Notes: generated by a model not told the origin, from the sequence alone. A DNA stretch of 64,000 nucleotides from Rhizobium sp. Leaf453 (GCF_001425605.1 NZ_LMRG01000012.1:645792-709791); one strand, 5' to 3'. Positions 8,801 to 16,694 are shown, numbered from the stretch's first letter. Numbers and translations are program-made.

Positions 8801-9058
8801 ATGCACAAGCAGATCTACATTCATCAAGACGACCATCCGGACCTGACGGACGATGAACTCGCCGGCAAGGTCCTACGATACATCCAGTATGTCTCGTTGA
8901 TCGACACGTCAAACCTGTCCGTGACGGCGTTGGGCAGAACGGTGATCTTGAGCGGGTTTGTGTCCTGTGAGGCAGAAATCGGTTGTGTCGAGGAGGCGGC
9001 CGCCGCTGTTATCGGCGTCCATCTCATCGAAAACAGGGTCGAGGTGATCAGGCATTGA
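8801..9058 (+). CDS. Small BON-domain protein
   Basis: An 85-residue protein whose second half fits one BON domain (LSVTALGRTVILSGFV, then a glycine-valine ending VIGVHLIENRVEV). BON domains are found in proteins tied to osmotic and envelope stress and may touch membranes. No signal peptide is seen, so it is probably cytoplasmic. The start is inferred: the stress promoter just upstream would begin transcription near 8783, making an ATG at 8783 leaderless, whereas the ATG at 8801 has AAGGA ten bases before it. If the earlier ATG is used, the protein has 91 residues. Confidence 0.75.
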   Translation: MHKQIYIHQDDHPDLTDDELAGKVLRYIQYVSLIDTSNLSVTALGRTVILSGFVSCEAEIGCVEEAAAAVIGVHLIENRVEVIRH

Positions 9059-9162
9059 GGCAAGTTGCCGGAATGGTCTGGACTTGCAGCATCGCACGGG
9101 AGTTTTCCCGGTCTCGCTGTGAAGCTATATGGGCGCCCCTTGGGTGCCCATTGTCTTGTGGC

Positions 9163-9294
9163 TCAGAACACGAACAACGCGATGACGAGGAGAATTGGCA
9201 GTGGTACGCCAATCAGCCACATCAGCAGCTGTCTAAACATCAGCTGGCGATACTCCCGGTGCGCAGCCATTCTCTGAGTTTCTGAGATAATCAT
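9163..9294 (-). CDS. 43-residue single-pass membrane microprotein
   Basis: Short reading frame on the reverse strand beginning MIISETQRMAAHREYRQL, with a polar, positively charged N-terminal third and a hydrophobic helix (about residues 22-43: LLMWLIGVPLP, then ILLVIALFVF) that runs to the stop. A strong GAGGAAG ribosome binding site lies seven bases before the ATG at 9294. It is the third gene of a set with 12-17 base gaps, so it probably shares the promoter at 9738. Function unknown; the shape suggests a small inner-membrane protein with an N-in topology. Confidence 0.68.
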   Translation of the reverse strand: MIISETQRMAAHREYRQLMFRQLLMWLIGVPLPILLVIALFVF

Positions 9295-9306
9295 TTGCGT
9301 TCTTCC

Positions 9307-9489
9307 TCAAAGCGCTCCGCCGGTGACGGGATTCACCACGGGCCGCTCACTCTCATCCTTTCCGCCGATGGGTTGAACCATCGGCGGCGCCTTCGACTTT
9401 TCATCGGCGTGCGAGAGTTGGCCGGGCGGGCGGTGTACATCCTTTGGCTTCTTCTGTTCTGGAGTCACATTGGTATCGTCCGTCGACAT
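9307..9489 (-). CDS. Small proline-rich, probably disordered protein (60 aa)
   Basis: Unrecognised 60-residue protein, MSTDDTNVTPEQKKPK to PVTGGAL. It has no Phe, Trp, Tyr or Cys and is rich in Pro, Lys, Asp and Glu, so it is expected to be disordered and soluble. AGGAG lies six bases before the ATG at 9489; a second ATG three bases earlier is too close. It sits between two other tiny genes with short gaps. I cannot assign a function; the promoter suggests a role in stress. Confidence 0.62.
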   Translation of the reverse strand: MSTDDTNVTPEQKKPKDVHRPPGQLSHADEKSKAPPMVQPIGGKDESERPVVNPVTGGAL

Positions 9490-9499
9490 CATCGTCTCC

Positions 9500-9691
9500 T
9501 CACGCCATTCCCGCAGGATCGCCGATCGGCAGCAGAGCCGGGTCGAGCACCGGATCGTTCGGGTTCTTGTTGTCGCCCTTGTCGATCACCGGCGGCTTCG
9601 CGGGCTTCTCCTGCGAGCGGTCTGGAATGCCGGGCGTAACCTGGGGGCCGCGCGGGTTTTCGTCGTCTGGAACGGGAATGGTTGTCGGCAT
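9500..9691 (-). CDS. Small proline-rich, probably disordered protein (63 aa)
   Basis: Unrecognised protein of 63 residues with 15 prolines and no aromatic residue, histidine or cysteine (MPTTIPVPDDENPRG to IGDPAGMA). It is acidic and almost surely disordered. AAGGAGT six bases before the ATG at 9691 fixes the start. It is the first gene after the GGAAC-N17-CGTT promoter at 9738-9713 and heads an operon with two further small genes. Its composition resembles the next gene, so the pair may have arisen by duplication, though they do not align well by eye. Confidence 0.66.
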   Translation of the reverse strand: MPTTIPVPDDENPRGPQVTPGIPDRSQEKPAKPPVIDKGDNKNPNDPVLDPALLPIGDPAGMA

Positions 9692-9712
9692 GGTCTTACT
9701 CCTTTCGAGCAA

Positions 9713-9738
9713 AACGACGCGCAGGGCCTTATGGTTCC
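9713..9738 (-). promoter_or_regulatory. Candidate EcfG promoter of the small-protein operon
   Basis: On the reverse strand GGAAC (9738-9734), 17 bases, then CGTT (9716-9713), an exact match to the general stress consensus. It lies 22 bases before the first ATG of the operon, so the leader would be short but includes the AAGGAGT site. Confidence 0.65.
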
Positions 9739-9748
9739 GAGGAGATTT

Positions 9749-9773
9749 CCGCAGCCGTTGCTGACGGCTGCGG
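9749..9773. repeat. Strong 10-bp hairpin upstream of the small-protein operon
   Basis: Inverted repeat CCGCAGCCGT with its complement around a short loop. It lies between the hydrolase gene and the small-protein operon and may add to termination of the former. Confidence 0.5.
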
Positions 9774-9794
9774 AGATTTCAGTCGCGCGGAACG

Positions 9795-9815
9795 GTCGGG
9801 GCCAAGCGCCCCGAC
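9795..9815 (-). terminator. Hairpin after the lipoprotein hydrolase gene
   Basis: Eight-base-pair stem GTCGGGGC/GCCCCGAC with a five-base loop, nine bases beyond the hydrolase stop codon. There is no clear U-tract, so termination here would be partly by inference. Confidence 0.5.
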
Positions 9816-9823
9816 AAATCGTG

Positions 9824-11089
9824 TCAGTTTAACAGTGCAGGCTCGGCCTGAAGCGTTCCATCGATATGCTCTGGCTTCTTCTTCGGCGGGGTCTTCAGAT
9901 TGCCGGAGACAAGATCGACCGGTGCCGCGACTGTGGTGGCAGCAACCTTGCCGACGGTGCCAACTGTTCCGGCAACGATTGCGGTGATGCCGTCGCCAAC
10001 GCCGATCGTGGAGTCTGTCAGTGTTTGTCCCGTCACAAGCCTCTGACCGATCAATTGCACGATCGCCGGGCTTTCGGCAAATTTGCCGTGGTTGAGGCTG
10101 TCTGCCGATTTCACCGTGGTCAGGTCGACGACAGTAATGCCAGCCGCCTCCAGCTTGGTCTTGTAGGGTTCTTCCGCCGGATTAATCTGCCCCAAGCGCT
10201 GGACATCGCCCGAAATGTAGCGCGACAGGGCAAGGGCGCGGTCATCCTGCGAGACGAAGATGGTAAAGTTCGGCTTGTGTTCCCCAAGTTCGGTCCATTG
10301 GCGAGCAAACACATCGACATCGATATCGGGCGAGGCGAGGATGACGTTTTCGATCTTCTTCGGCAGGCCGCCGTCGCGGATCGCCATCTGGCGGATCGAT
10401 TCCATCGCCAGCCATGTTCCCATCGAGTGAGCGAGGATGGTGATGTCCTTGATGTTCTTGTCCTCGATCAACGCCTTCAGCGTTCGTTCGAGGGTGGTTC
10501 GCGAATAGTTCGTGCTTTCCTTGTCGTAGTTATAGTCAAACACTTTTGCGCGTGATGGCCAGGTGAAAAGGACCGGGGTGACGTCACCGCCTGAATCGTG
10601 AACGATCTGCGCAAAGCGGAAAACCGAATCCTCGTAAGTATTGTTAAAGCCGTGGATAAAGACCATCGCATGGCCGCCGCGAGAGTGGCGGCGCACCCAT
10701 TCGTGCCCGTCAGCCACGGTTGTCAGCGGCTTCACGCGGACAACCGTGAAATCGGTTTGCGGATTGGGTGGCAGTTTCTTCGGCCATTGAACGGTACCCG
10801 ACGCGCGCGCCGGCGGAATCGAGACCGCAACGTCCGTGATGGACGGCTGTATGCTGCGCTCGCCGGAAAAAAGCGTTGCCGGATCGTCGGACGGCCGCCG
10901 GCTGGTCGCCACGAGCATGTCGACAACCGCGCCTCCCTGCGGCTCGGCCGCAAGGGTAACAGGTTGCATGACGCCCTTGATGTGGCCGCCACAGGCGCTC
11001 AGCGTCAGGATCAGCGGGATGATGAGCGCCATTCGCCCAAACCGTTTCACGGAACCGAATACTGCAGGCTTCTTATGCGACATGGTCAT
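9824..11089 (-). CDS. Lipoprotein alpha/beta hydrolase (DUF900/COG4782 type)
   Basis: Envelope-anchored serine hydrolase of unknown substrate, 421 residues. A lipoprotein signal peptide ends in the lipobox LSAC (Cys33). The hydrolase core shows the oxyanion segment VFIHGFNNTYEDS, the nucleophile elbow AHSMGT (Ser222), an Asp region ASPDIDVDVF and a late His in DSLNHGKF. This order matches the DUF900 family, often found beside stress or envelope genes. Residues after about 340 form a low-complexity Ala/Val/Lys/Pro tail. A second ATG six bases downstream could be used instead. Divergent from the phosphatase gene with 270 bases between them. Confidence 0.85.
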   Translation of the reverse strand: MTMSHKKPAVFGSVKRFGRMALIIPLILTLSACGGHIKGVMQPVTLAAEPQGGAVVDMLVATSRRPSDDPATLFSGERSIQPSITDVAVSIPPARASGTVQWPKKLPPNPQTDFTVVRVKPLTTVADGHEWVRRHSRGGHAMVFIHGFNNTYEDSVFRFAQIVHDSGGDVTPVLFTWPSRAKVFDYNYDKESTNYSRTTLERTLKALIEDKNIKDITILAHSMGTWLAMESIRQMAIRDGGLPKKIENVILASPDIDVDVFARQWTELGEHKPNFTIFVSQDDRALALSRYISGDVQRLGQINPAEEPYKTKLEAAGITVVDLTTVKSADSLNHGKFAESPAIVQLIGQRLVTGQTLTDSTIGVGDGITAIVAGTVGTVGKVAATTVAAPVDLVSGNLKTPPKKKPEHIDGTLQAEPALLN

Positions 11090-11333
11090 GATGGCGCTTC
11101 CGGCAAAAATACGAGAATTGAAAAATGCTTATTCTGGTGGAGGCAACTCCGCCCATAGTCCGCGGTACACGTCAAGCCCGCACAGCGCAACTCACCGGAA
11201 CCGAAGTCTTCATCGCACAGCTTCATATTGTATTTTTGACACATTGGCGCGCACGCGAAAATAAAGCGCTTGACCGCTGAGACCGCGACATGATGGCGGT
11301 TTCGTTCAGTTCATTGTCAGCGACAGAGCCCAA

Positions 11334-11354
11334 GACATCCGAAACAAGGATGTC
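11334..11354. promoter_or_regulatory. Inverted repeat enclosing the phosphatase ribosome binding site
   Basis: GACATCC and GGATGTC separated by seven bases. The AAGGA box of the phosphatase gene overlaps the loop and right arm, so folding could hide it. Confidence 0.4.
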
Positions 11355-11359
11355 GCACA

Positions 11360-11926
11360 ATGGGCAAGAGACTTTTCAAATGGGGTGGGGCGGTAACCGG
11401 TGTGGCTGGCCTCGCAATCGGCGTTTACCTGCTGGGCATGCAGATGACCGGCAATTTCCACGAGGTTTTGCCGGGTGAACTCTACCGCTCCAGCCAGCCG
11501 ACCGCCGCCGATGTCGCCGACTATGCCAAGCGTTATGGTATCAGGACGATCGTCAACCTGCGCGGCAGCGCGGTCGATGCGCCCTGGTACCGCGAAGAGG
11601 TTGCGACGGCCGCCACGCTCGGCATGCGTCATATCGATTTCAGGATGTCGGCGTACCGTGCGCTCACGCTTGACGAGGCGCACCAGTTGATCGCTCTTCT
11701 GCGGGACGCTCCAAAACCGATCCTGATCCATTGCAAGTCCGGCGCCGACCGGACCGGTCTCGCCTCGGTCATTTATCTCAACCAGATCGCGGGCAAGAGT
11801 GAGGAAACGGCCGAAAGGCAGCTTTCGATCGCCTTTGGTCATCTGGCCATCCCGCTTCTGTCGCCCGCCTATGCCATGGACGAAAATTGGGAAGAACTGG
11901 AAAAGATGCTTCCGCGTCTCGGCTGA
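11360..11926 (+). CDS. Membrane-anchored dual-specificity/tyrosine phosphatase family protein
   Basis: Cysteine phosphatase of 188 residues. An N-terminal hydrophobic helix (about residues 8-27) anchors it, with the catalytic domain probably in the periplasm. The active-site loop is HCKSGADRTG, with nucleophile Cys125 and Arg131, and the domain starts with YRSSQP, as in bacterial DSP-like proteins acting on phosphotyrosine, phosphoinositides or other phosphates. AAGGA lies nine bases before the ATG. It is alone between the divergent hydrolase and a small lipoprotein gene. Substrate unknown. Confidence 0.86.
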   Translation: MGKRLFKWGGAVTGVAGLAIGVYLLGMQMTGNFHEVLPGELYRSSQPTAADVADYAKRYGIRTIVNLRGSAVDAPWYREEVATAATLGMRHIDFRMSAYRALTLDEAHQLIALLRDAPKPILIHCKSGADRTGLASVIYLNQIAGKSEETAERQLSIAFGHLAIPLLSPAYAMDENWEELEKMLPRLG

Positions 11927-11968
11927 TCCGCCTTCCACGGGAAGGGATCACGCGGACGAAGCTTGCCT

Positions 11969-11992
11969 TGTGTTAACTTAGCCTGTGTTAAC
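11969..11992. repeat. Tandem TGTGTTAAC boxes before the small lipoprotein gene
   Basis: Two exact copies of TGTGTTAAC with starts 15 bases apart, 31 bases upstream of the lipoprotein ATG. This could be a binding site for a regulator; the family is not identifiable. Confidence 0.4.
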
Positions 11993-12022
11993 CTGCCGCC
12001 AGTTTCTCGTCTGGAGGTCGAC

Positions 12023-12313
12023 ATGAGCCGTACGCTGTTCTCTATTTTCGGCGCCCTTGGATTGTCCGTCGCAACATTGTCCGGTTGCACCAGCGATAGT
12101 TACGATTACTACGCGGCCGCCCCGGACGGTGTTTATAGTGAGCGGGTCGTCCTCGGACGGAGCGAATATTACGCTGTTCCGAAGGTCGACTATCGTCATC
12201 GCAAGATGCCACCGCCCATCTCTTCCGGGCTGGCGGCCCACAGAAGCCCGCGCTGCTTCGAGACCAACTGCTATGTCGGTACGACCTATAGGGAAGATCC
12301 CTATTATCGATAG
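12023..12313 (+). CDS. Small hypothetical lipoprotein
   Basis: A 96-residue protein with a lipoprotein signal (MSRTLFSIFGALGLSVATL, lipobox LSGC). The mature part is rich in Tyr, Arg and Pro, has two further cysteines (PRCFETNCYVG) that may pair, and ends DPYYR. GGAGG five bases before the ATG at 12023 fixes the start. No known domain was recognised. Rhizobial genomes carry many small Tyr-rich envelope proteins of this style, but I cannot name the family. Confidence 0.75.
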   Translation: MSRTLFSIFGALGLSVATLSGCTSDSYDYYAAAPDGVYSERVVLGRSEYYAVPKVDYRHRKMPPPISSGLAAHRSPRCFETNCYVGTTYREDPYYR

Positions 12314-12420
12314 TCTTCCCAGCGACGCTGGGGTAGCGCATCGGCCGCATTTCGGGGATCAGGGAAAGAGAACGCATCCACTGGGGATTAGGTGATCATT
12401 GAGCTGGATCAAGAAGAGAA

Positions 12421-12510
12421 TGGCGGACAGAGCGGGATTCGAACCCGCGATACGCTCTCACGTATACACACTTTCCAGGCGTGCGCCTTCAACCACTCGG
12501 CCACCTGTCC
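12421..12510 (-). tRNA. tRNA-Ser (anticodon GGA)
   Basis: Reverse-strand cloverleaf: acceptor GGACAGG pairs with TCTGTCC (one G-U pair), D-arm GGCCGAGTGGTTGAAGGC, anticodon loop CTGGAAA giving GGA, a long variable arm typical of class II serine tRNAs, and T-arm GCGGG TTCGAAT CCCGC. The discriminator is G and CCA is encoded. Mature length 87 nt plus CCA. No integrase or repeated 3' end is seen nearby. Confidence 0.96.
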
Positions 12511-12797
12511 GTTTTTCAATCGCACCGGCGGTTGGGTCCGGTGGATCAGAGACAAGCGATTGCTTTCTCTTGGCGTCCGCTCGGCTTAACCGATCGGGTG
12601 CTCGCCAGCGCAAACCAGCGAACCGCCGCCGTATATACCGATGCGCTCCATGGGATCAACTGGTTTCTGACAGTTTTTTGACTTCTTCCAACATGCTGCC
12701 ACCAAACCGCACCATTGCCCTTTGCGGGCGACATGCCTATTTCTGGTTGACACCGGTCTGCGGTTGAGACGGCGGACGGCAATGCGGGGAGGGGTAA

Positions 12798-13115
12798 ATG
12801 CGTTTCTTGCTGCGATTTGCGAGTTTTCTGTCTCTTGTCCTCGGTGTCCTGGTGGCGTCGGTGGATGCCATCCAGTCTGTCTCGGCATCCCAGCCGGTTC
12901 TGACGCCGCTCGCGACGGCCCTGGCCGCCGGCGGCCCGTCGACAACGGCTCTGGTGCAGTCGCTGGAAAGACCGCATGCCGGCATTGCCATGTTCGATCC
13001 CCTGATCCGCTGGTCGCTGCAGCAGCCCGCCTTTGCCTTTCTTCTCCTGATCTCTCTGGTGCTCTGGATGGTCGCCTACAGGCGTCCGCCGGTGGCAGGC
13101 CGGTTTTCAGCCTGA
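12798..13115 (+). CDS. Hypothetical membrane protein
   Basis: Unrecognised 105-residue protein with two hydrophobic segments: residues about 5-27 (RFASFLSLVLGVLVASV) and about 77-96 (AFAFLLLISLVLWMVAY), followed by a basic C-terminal tail (RRPPVAGRF). The middle part is mostly Ala, Thr, Ser and Pro and probably faces the periplasm. GGGGAGGGG just before the ATG is a strong ribosome binding site. No operon partner is visible. The preceding 280 bases between the tRNA and this gene show no coding signal. Confidence 0.7.
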   Translation: MRFLLRFASFLSLVLGVLVASVDAIQSVSASQPVLTPLATALAAGGPSTTALVQSLERPHAGIAMFDPLIRWSLQQPAFAFLLLISLVLWMVAYRRPPVAGRFSA

Positions 13116-13396
13116 AGCGTGCCGTATACGCGGTTTGGTCTCGGCGATAAGACCGCGTCCCGTCATTCTTCCTCTACGACCTGCAAATACAGGGGAGGCC
13201 TTTTCCGCGCGTATAACATGCAGGCGGAACTTGCCTGCGCCCATTGGGCGAAAATTTCATGGCGAAAAGGTCACAACCGCCGGGAAACGGGCGTTTGCGC
13301 TGTGTTTGAGCAATTGCAAAGATTCGGGTTCTGGATTAGTCAAAAACATGACTATTAAAAGCAGGTTTTATCCATGCCTGCAGCCTTGAGACCCCG

Positions 13397-14281
13397 ATGA
13401 CCTTTCAACCGCGCATGAACAACAGGATTTCCGGCTTCTCCGTCATCGGCGGTCTGAACCGGCGCGAGTGGAATGGTATCGTCGCCGATCTCTGGGATGT
13501 CGAATGCGCACCTGCGGCAGGTGGGTTCTATGTTGCCGATGATCCGCGTCTGTTCATCGTCCTCGACGCCAAGGGCGGCGGGCGGCGCAATCTGCGCCTG
13601 CGCCAGACGCATCAGCCCGTTGCCGAGGACAGCCGGCGGCAGGTGATTTCCTATATTCCCGCCGGCATGGAGCTCTGGGCGGAAATGGTCGATACAGACT
13701 ATGTTCGCCATCTCGACCTGCATTTCAACATCGAAACCCTCAGCCGTCGCTTGGGCGAGGACCTCGATCGCGGACAGCTGGACATTCCGCGGCTGATGTT
13801 TTCGGAGCCGCGCTTCCTCGCGCTTGCCGAACTGATCGCCGCCGAATGTATCAATCCGCAGCCGCTGCACGATCTCTATGGCGATGGCCTGGCTGTAGCG
13901 CTGTTGATCGACGTGATGAAGCTCGCGCCGGTCAAGACCCGCAAGCGCAGCGAGCTGGCGACATGGCAGCTGCGCCGGTCGATCGATTATATCGAGGACA
14001 ATTGCCTGCGTGGTATCCGGCTGGAGGAGTTGGCTACACTCACCGGCCTGTCGCAATCCTATTTCAGCCATGCCTTCAAGGCCTCCACCGGCCTGCCGCC
14101 GCATCAGTGGCAGATGAAAGCGCGCATTGAGCGCGCCAAGCAGTTGATGCTGAACGCCGATCTACCGATGAGCGTGGTGGCTGCCGAGACCGGTTTTGCC
14201 GACCAGGCGCATTTCACCCGCGTCTTCCGTAAGATGGTGGGCGCCACGCCGGCCAGCTGGGCAAAAAGCCAGAGGGCTTAG
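13397..14281 (+). CDS. AraC family transcriptional regulator (probable siderophore uptake regulator)
   Basis: A 294-residue DNA-binding regulator. The C-terminal AraC domain (about residues 195-290) has two helix-turn-helix units, with the second ending in the signature GFADQAHFTRVFRKMVGATPASW. The N-terminal part is a sensing domain of about 180 residues not close to the arabinose-binding type. It is followed 180 bases later, in the same direction, by a TonB-dependent siderophore receptor. This matches the arrangement of rhizobial regulators that activate receptor genes in response to the ferri-siderophore, so the receptor gene is its likely target (inference). Confidence 0.9.
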   Translation: MTFQPRMNNRISGFSVIGGLNRREWNGIVADLWDVECAPAAGGFYVADDPRLFIVLDAKGGGRRNLRLRQTHQPVAEDSRRQVISYIPAGMELWAEMVDTDYVRHLDLHFNIETLSRRLGEDLDRGQLDIPRLMFSEPRFLALAELIAAECINPQPLHDLYGDGLAVALLIDVMKLAPVKTRKRSELATWQLRRSIDYIEDNCLRGIRLEELATLTGLSQSYFSHAFKASTGLPPHQWQMKARIERAKQLMLNADLPMSVVAAETGFADQAHFTRVFRKMVGATPASWAKSQRA

Positions 14282-14367
14282 GTTGTCCCATTGTCTGTGT
14301 GCGATGCGGAATATGCGCCAGAATCGTTCAATTACCGCAGCCAGAGACAATCCCGCCGCCGCATAGT

Positions 14368-14382
14368 TGAGATAAATACTCA
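14368..14382. promoter_or_regulatory. Candidate iron-responsive operator (RirA-type IRO box)
   Basis: TGA, nine bases, TCA (TGAGATAAATACTCA), the published IRO pattern bound by RirA in Rhizobium and Agrobacterium. The arms TGAG and CTCA are also palindromic. It lies 81 bases before the receptor ATG, in an AT-rich stretch where a promoter would be expected. Confidence 0.55.
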
Positions 14383-14462
14383 GCTTATATTCATGACATT
14401 GCCGGATTTCGCAGGGCCGACGGGGGCAGGTGCGGTCCGGTATCAGCTGGGGTGACCAATAT

Positions 14463-16640
14463 ATGCAGATCAAGGGGACTGGTCTTTATCGCGTGCTGAT
14501 GGCAAGCGCGGCGATCGCTGTTGTAACATTGCCGCAGGCGGCCATGGCGCAGGATGCGGCGGGTGGAGCCACCCAGTTGGAGCGCCTGACGGTCGAAAGC
14601 GGGCAGGACGTAACCGACAAGGATGCTACAGGCCCTGTCGATGGCTATGTAGCCAAGGCCACTGGCACCGGCGCCAAGGCCGCGACGCCGGTTTCCGAGA
14701 TCCCGCAGTCGGTTTCGGTCATTGGCCGCGAAGAACTCGACGACCGCGGTGTCGTCACCAAGATCGACGAGGCGCTGCGTTACACAGCCGGCGTGTCGAC
14801 CGAGCCTTTTGGCAGCGATCCGGACACGGACTGGTTCTACATCCGCGGCTTCGACGCGACCCAGACCGGCGTCTTCCTCGATGGCCTCAATCTCTTCTCC
14901 TATGGTTTCGGGGGCTTCCAGACGGACGCCTACATGCTGGAGCGCGTTGAAGTGCTGAAGGGGCCGGCCTCCGTTCTCTACGGGGGGTCGAGCCCGGGCG
15001 GTATCGTCAACCTGATGCGCAAGCGCCCGCAGGACGAGACCGCCTATTCGACCGAAATCGGCATCAACAATTTCGGCAACGCCTTCTTCGGCTTCGATGC
15101 CAATGACAAGTTGAGCGCCGACGGCACCTGGACCTACCGCGTGACCGGCAAGGTCGCGGGCGGCGACAATTATTCGGATTATTCGGAAGACCTGCGCGGT
15201 TTCCTGATGCCGCAGGTTACCTATTCGCCGGATGACGCGACATCGCTGACCGTCTACGCCATCGCTTCCTCGCTCGACCAGACCCATGTCGGCAATGGCT
15301 TCCTGCCGTATGCCGGTACGGTGACCGATGGACCGTTCGGCGGCAAGATCGACCGTGATTTCTTCTTTGGCGAACCCGATCATGACTTCGGCCGCTATGA
15401 CCAGGAAATCATTGGCTACGAACTCAGCCATGAATTCGACAATGGCTGGAAAGTCTCGCAGAACCTACGTTTCGCGCACTTGGATAAGCGGGAGGAACTG
15501 GTCTATCCATACGCGTATAGCGCCTTTAACCCGAACGAGTTGGCTCGTCTTGGCTTCAAGCACGATACCTCTGTCGACAATTTCTCGGTCGATACCCGTG
15601 TTGAAAAGGAGTTCCAGACTGGCGCTCTGGAACACAAGTTCCTGGCAGGACTGGACTACAAGAACTACAAGATCGATCAAACGCAGGCTTCTGCCTTCAT
15701 CTTTAATGATGATCTGGACATCGACCCCACCAATCCGGAATATGGGAACCCTCTGCCGGCTTACAACACGTATCTCGACGGCATTACCAGATTGAACCAA
15801 ATTGGCGTTTATGCCCAGGATCAGGTTCGTTTCGGCGATGGCTGGTTGGTGACACTGAACGGTCGCTACGACTATGTGGATATCGACAATGATTCGCGCC
15901 TGACGACCGGTTCCTACACGTTCGACGACAGCGCGCTCAGCGGTCGTGCCGGTATTGCCTACGAGTTCGATAACGGCCTGACCCCGTATGTATCGGTCGC
16001 GACCTTCTTCAATCCGCTGATCGGCACCTCTTATCTCGGGGGTGGACTGAAGCCGGAAGAGGGCCATCAGATCGAAGGCGGCGTGAAATACGATCCGACG
16101 TTCTTCGACGGTTCGTTGACCGCCTCCGTCTACCAGATCGTCAAGAAGAACGTTGCGCTGACGCGTCCTGATTTCCTGCAGGAGCAGCTTGGCGAGGTGA
16201 CCTCGACCGGCCTCGAACTGGAAGGCAAGGTCAACCTGAATGAAAAGTGGAAGCTGCTGGCGACATATACCTACAATGATCTCGAAATCACCGAAGACCT
16301 GAACCCGGCGCTCGTCGGCAATCGCCCGTACCTCATACCGGAACAGCAGGCGTCTCTGTGGGTCGAGTATCTCGTGACGGACGGCCCGATCGAAGGCGTG
16401 AGCGTTGGAGGCGGCCTTCGCTACCAGGGCGAATCCTACGCCAACAACACAAATACCCTCACGGTGCCGGATGCCGTGGTTGCCGATGCGGCGATCCGTT
16501 ACGAAAAGAACGGCTGGGGTGCTGCACTGAACGTCACCAACCTGTTCGACAAGGAATACGTCAAGGGTTGCCAAGGCGAGTTCACCTGCGGCTACGGCGA
16601 CCAGCGGACGATCACGCTGAAGCTCAGCAAGTCCTGGTAA
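14463..16640 (+). CDS. TonB-dependent ferri-siderophore outer membrane receptor
   Basis: Outer-membrane receptor of 725 residues importing a ferric siderophore with energy from TonB-ExbBD. A signal peptide (ending AAMAQ, about residue 30) precedes a TonB-box-like region (ERLTVES), the plug domain (EIPQSVSVIGREELDDRG, GFDATQTGVFLDGL, LKGPASVLYG, PGGIVNLMRK) and a 22-strand barrel with the C-terminal pattern NVTNLFDKEYV and a final Trp. The plug motifs place it with the FhuE/FoxA/FpvA group (hydroxamate or mixed siderophores), but the ligand is not certain. Ferri-siderophore ABC transporter genes are not adjacent. The ATG at 14463 is preceded by GGGGTGA. Confidence 0.93.
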   Translation: MQIKGTGLYRVLMASAAIAVVTLPQAAMAQDAAGGATQLERLTVESGQDVTDKDATGPVDGYVAKATGTGAKAATPVSEIPQSVSVIGREELDDRGVVTKIDEALRYTAGVSTEPFGSDPDTDWFYIRGFDATQTGVFLDGLNLFSYGFGGFQTDAYMLERVEVLKGPASVLYGGSSPGGIVNLMRKRPQDETAYSTEIGINNFGNAFFGFDANDKLSADGTWTYRVTGKVAGGDNYSDYSEDLRGFLMPQVTYSPDDATSLTVYAIASSLDQTHVGNGFLPYAGTVTDGPFGGKIDRDFFFGEPDHDFGRYDQEIIGYELSHEFDNGWKVSQNLRFAHLDKREELVYPYAYSAFNPNELARLGFKHDTSVDNFSVDTRVEKEFQTGALEHKFLAGLDYKNYKIDQTQASAFIFNDDLDIDPTNPEYGNPLPAYNTYLDGITRLNQIGVYAQDQVRFGDGWLVTLNGRYDYVDIDNDSRLTTGSYTFDDSALSGRAGIAYEFDNGLTPYVSVATFFNPLIGTSYLGGGLKPEEGHQIEGGVKYDPTFFDGSLTASVYQIVKKNVALTRPDFLQEQLGEVTSTGLELEGKVNLNEKWKLLATYTYNDLEITEDLNPALVGNRPYLIPEQQASLWVEYLVTDGPIEGVSVGGGLRYQGESYANNTNTLTVPDAVVADAAIRYEKNGWGAALNVTNLFDKEYVKGCQGEFTCGYGDQRTITLKLSKSW

Positions 16641-16663
16641 GCTGTTCCACCCCGATTTCGAAA

Positions 16664-16694
16664 GGCCGCCGCGCGAAAGCCCGGCGGCCTTTTG
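16664..16694 (+). terminator. Rho-independent terminator after the siderophore receptor
   Basis: Eight-base-pair stem GGCCGCCG/CGGCGGCC with a ten-base loop, followed by TTTTG and further T-rich bases, 24 bases after the stop codon. Confidence 0.85.

Noticed and set aside
11205..11232. GGAAC upstream of the phosphatase gene as an EcfG promoter
   Set aside because: The -10 element is missing at the required distance.
12421..12510. tRNA-Ser as an attachment site for an integrated element
   Set aside because: No integrase and no repeat of the tRNA 3' end seen in the window.
13116..13396. Small frames between the membrane protein and the AraC gene
   Set aside because: No ribosome binding site or coherent protein features; more likely regulatory or spacer DNA.
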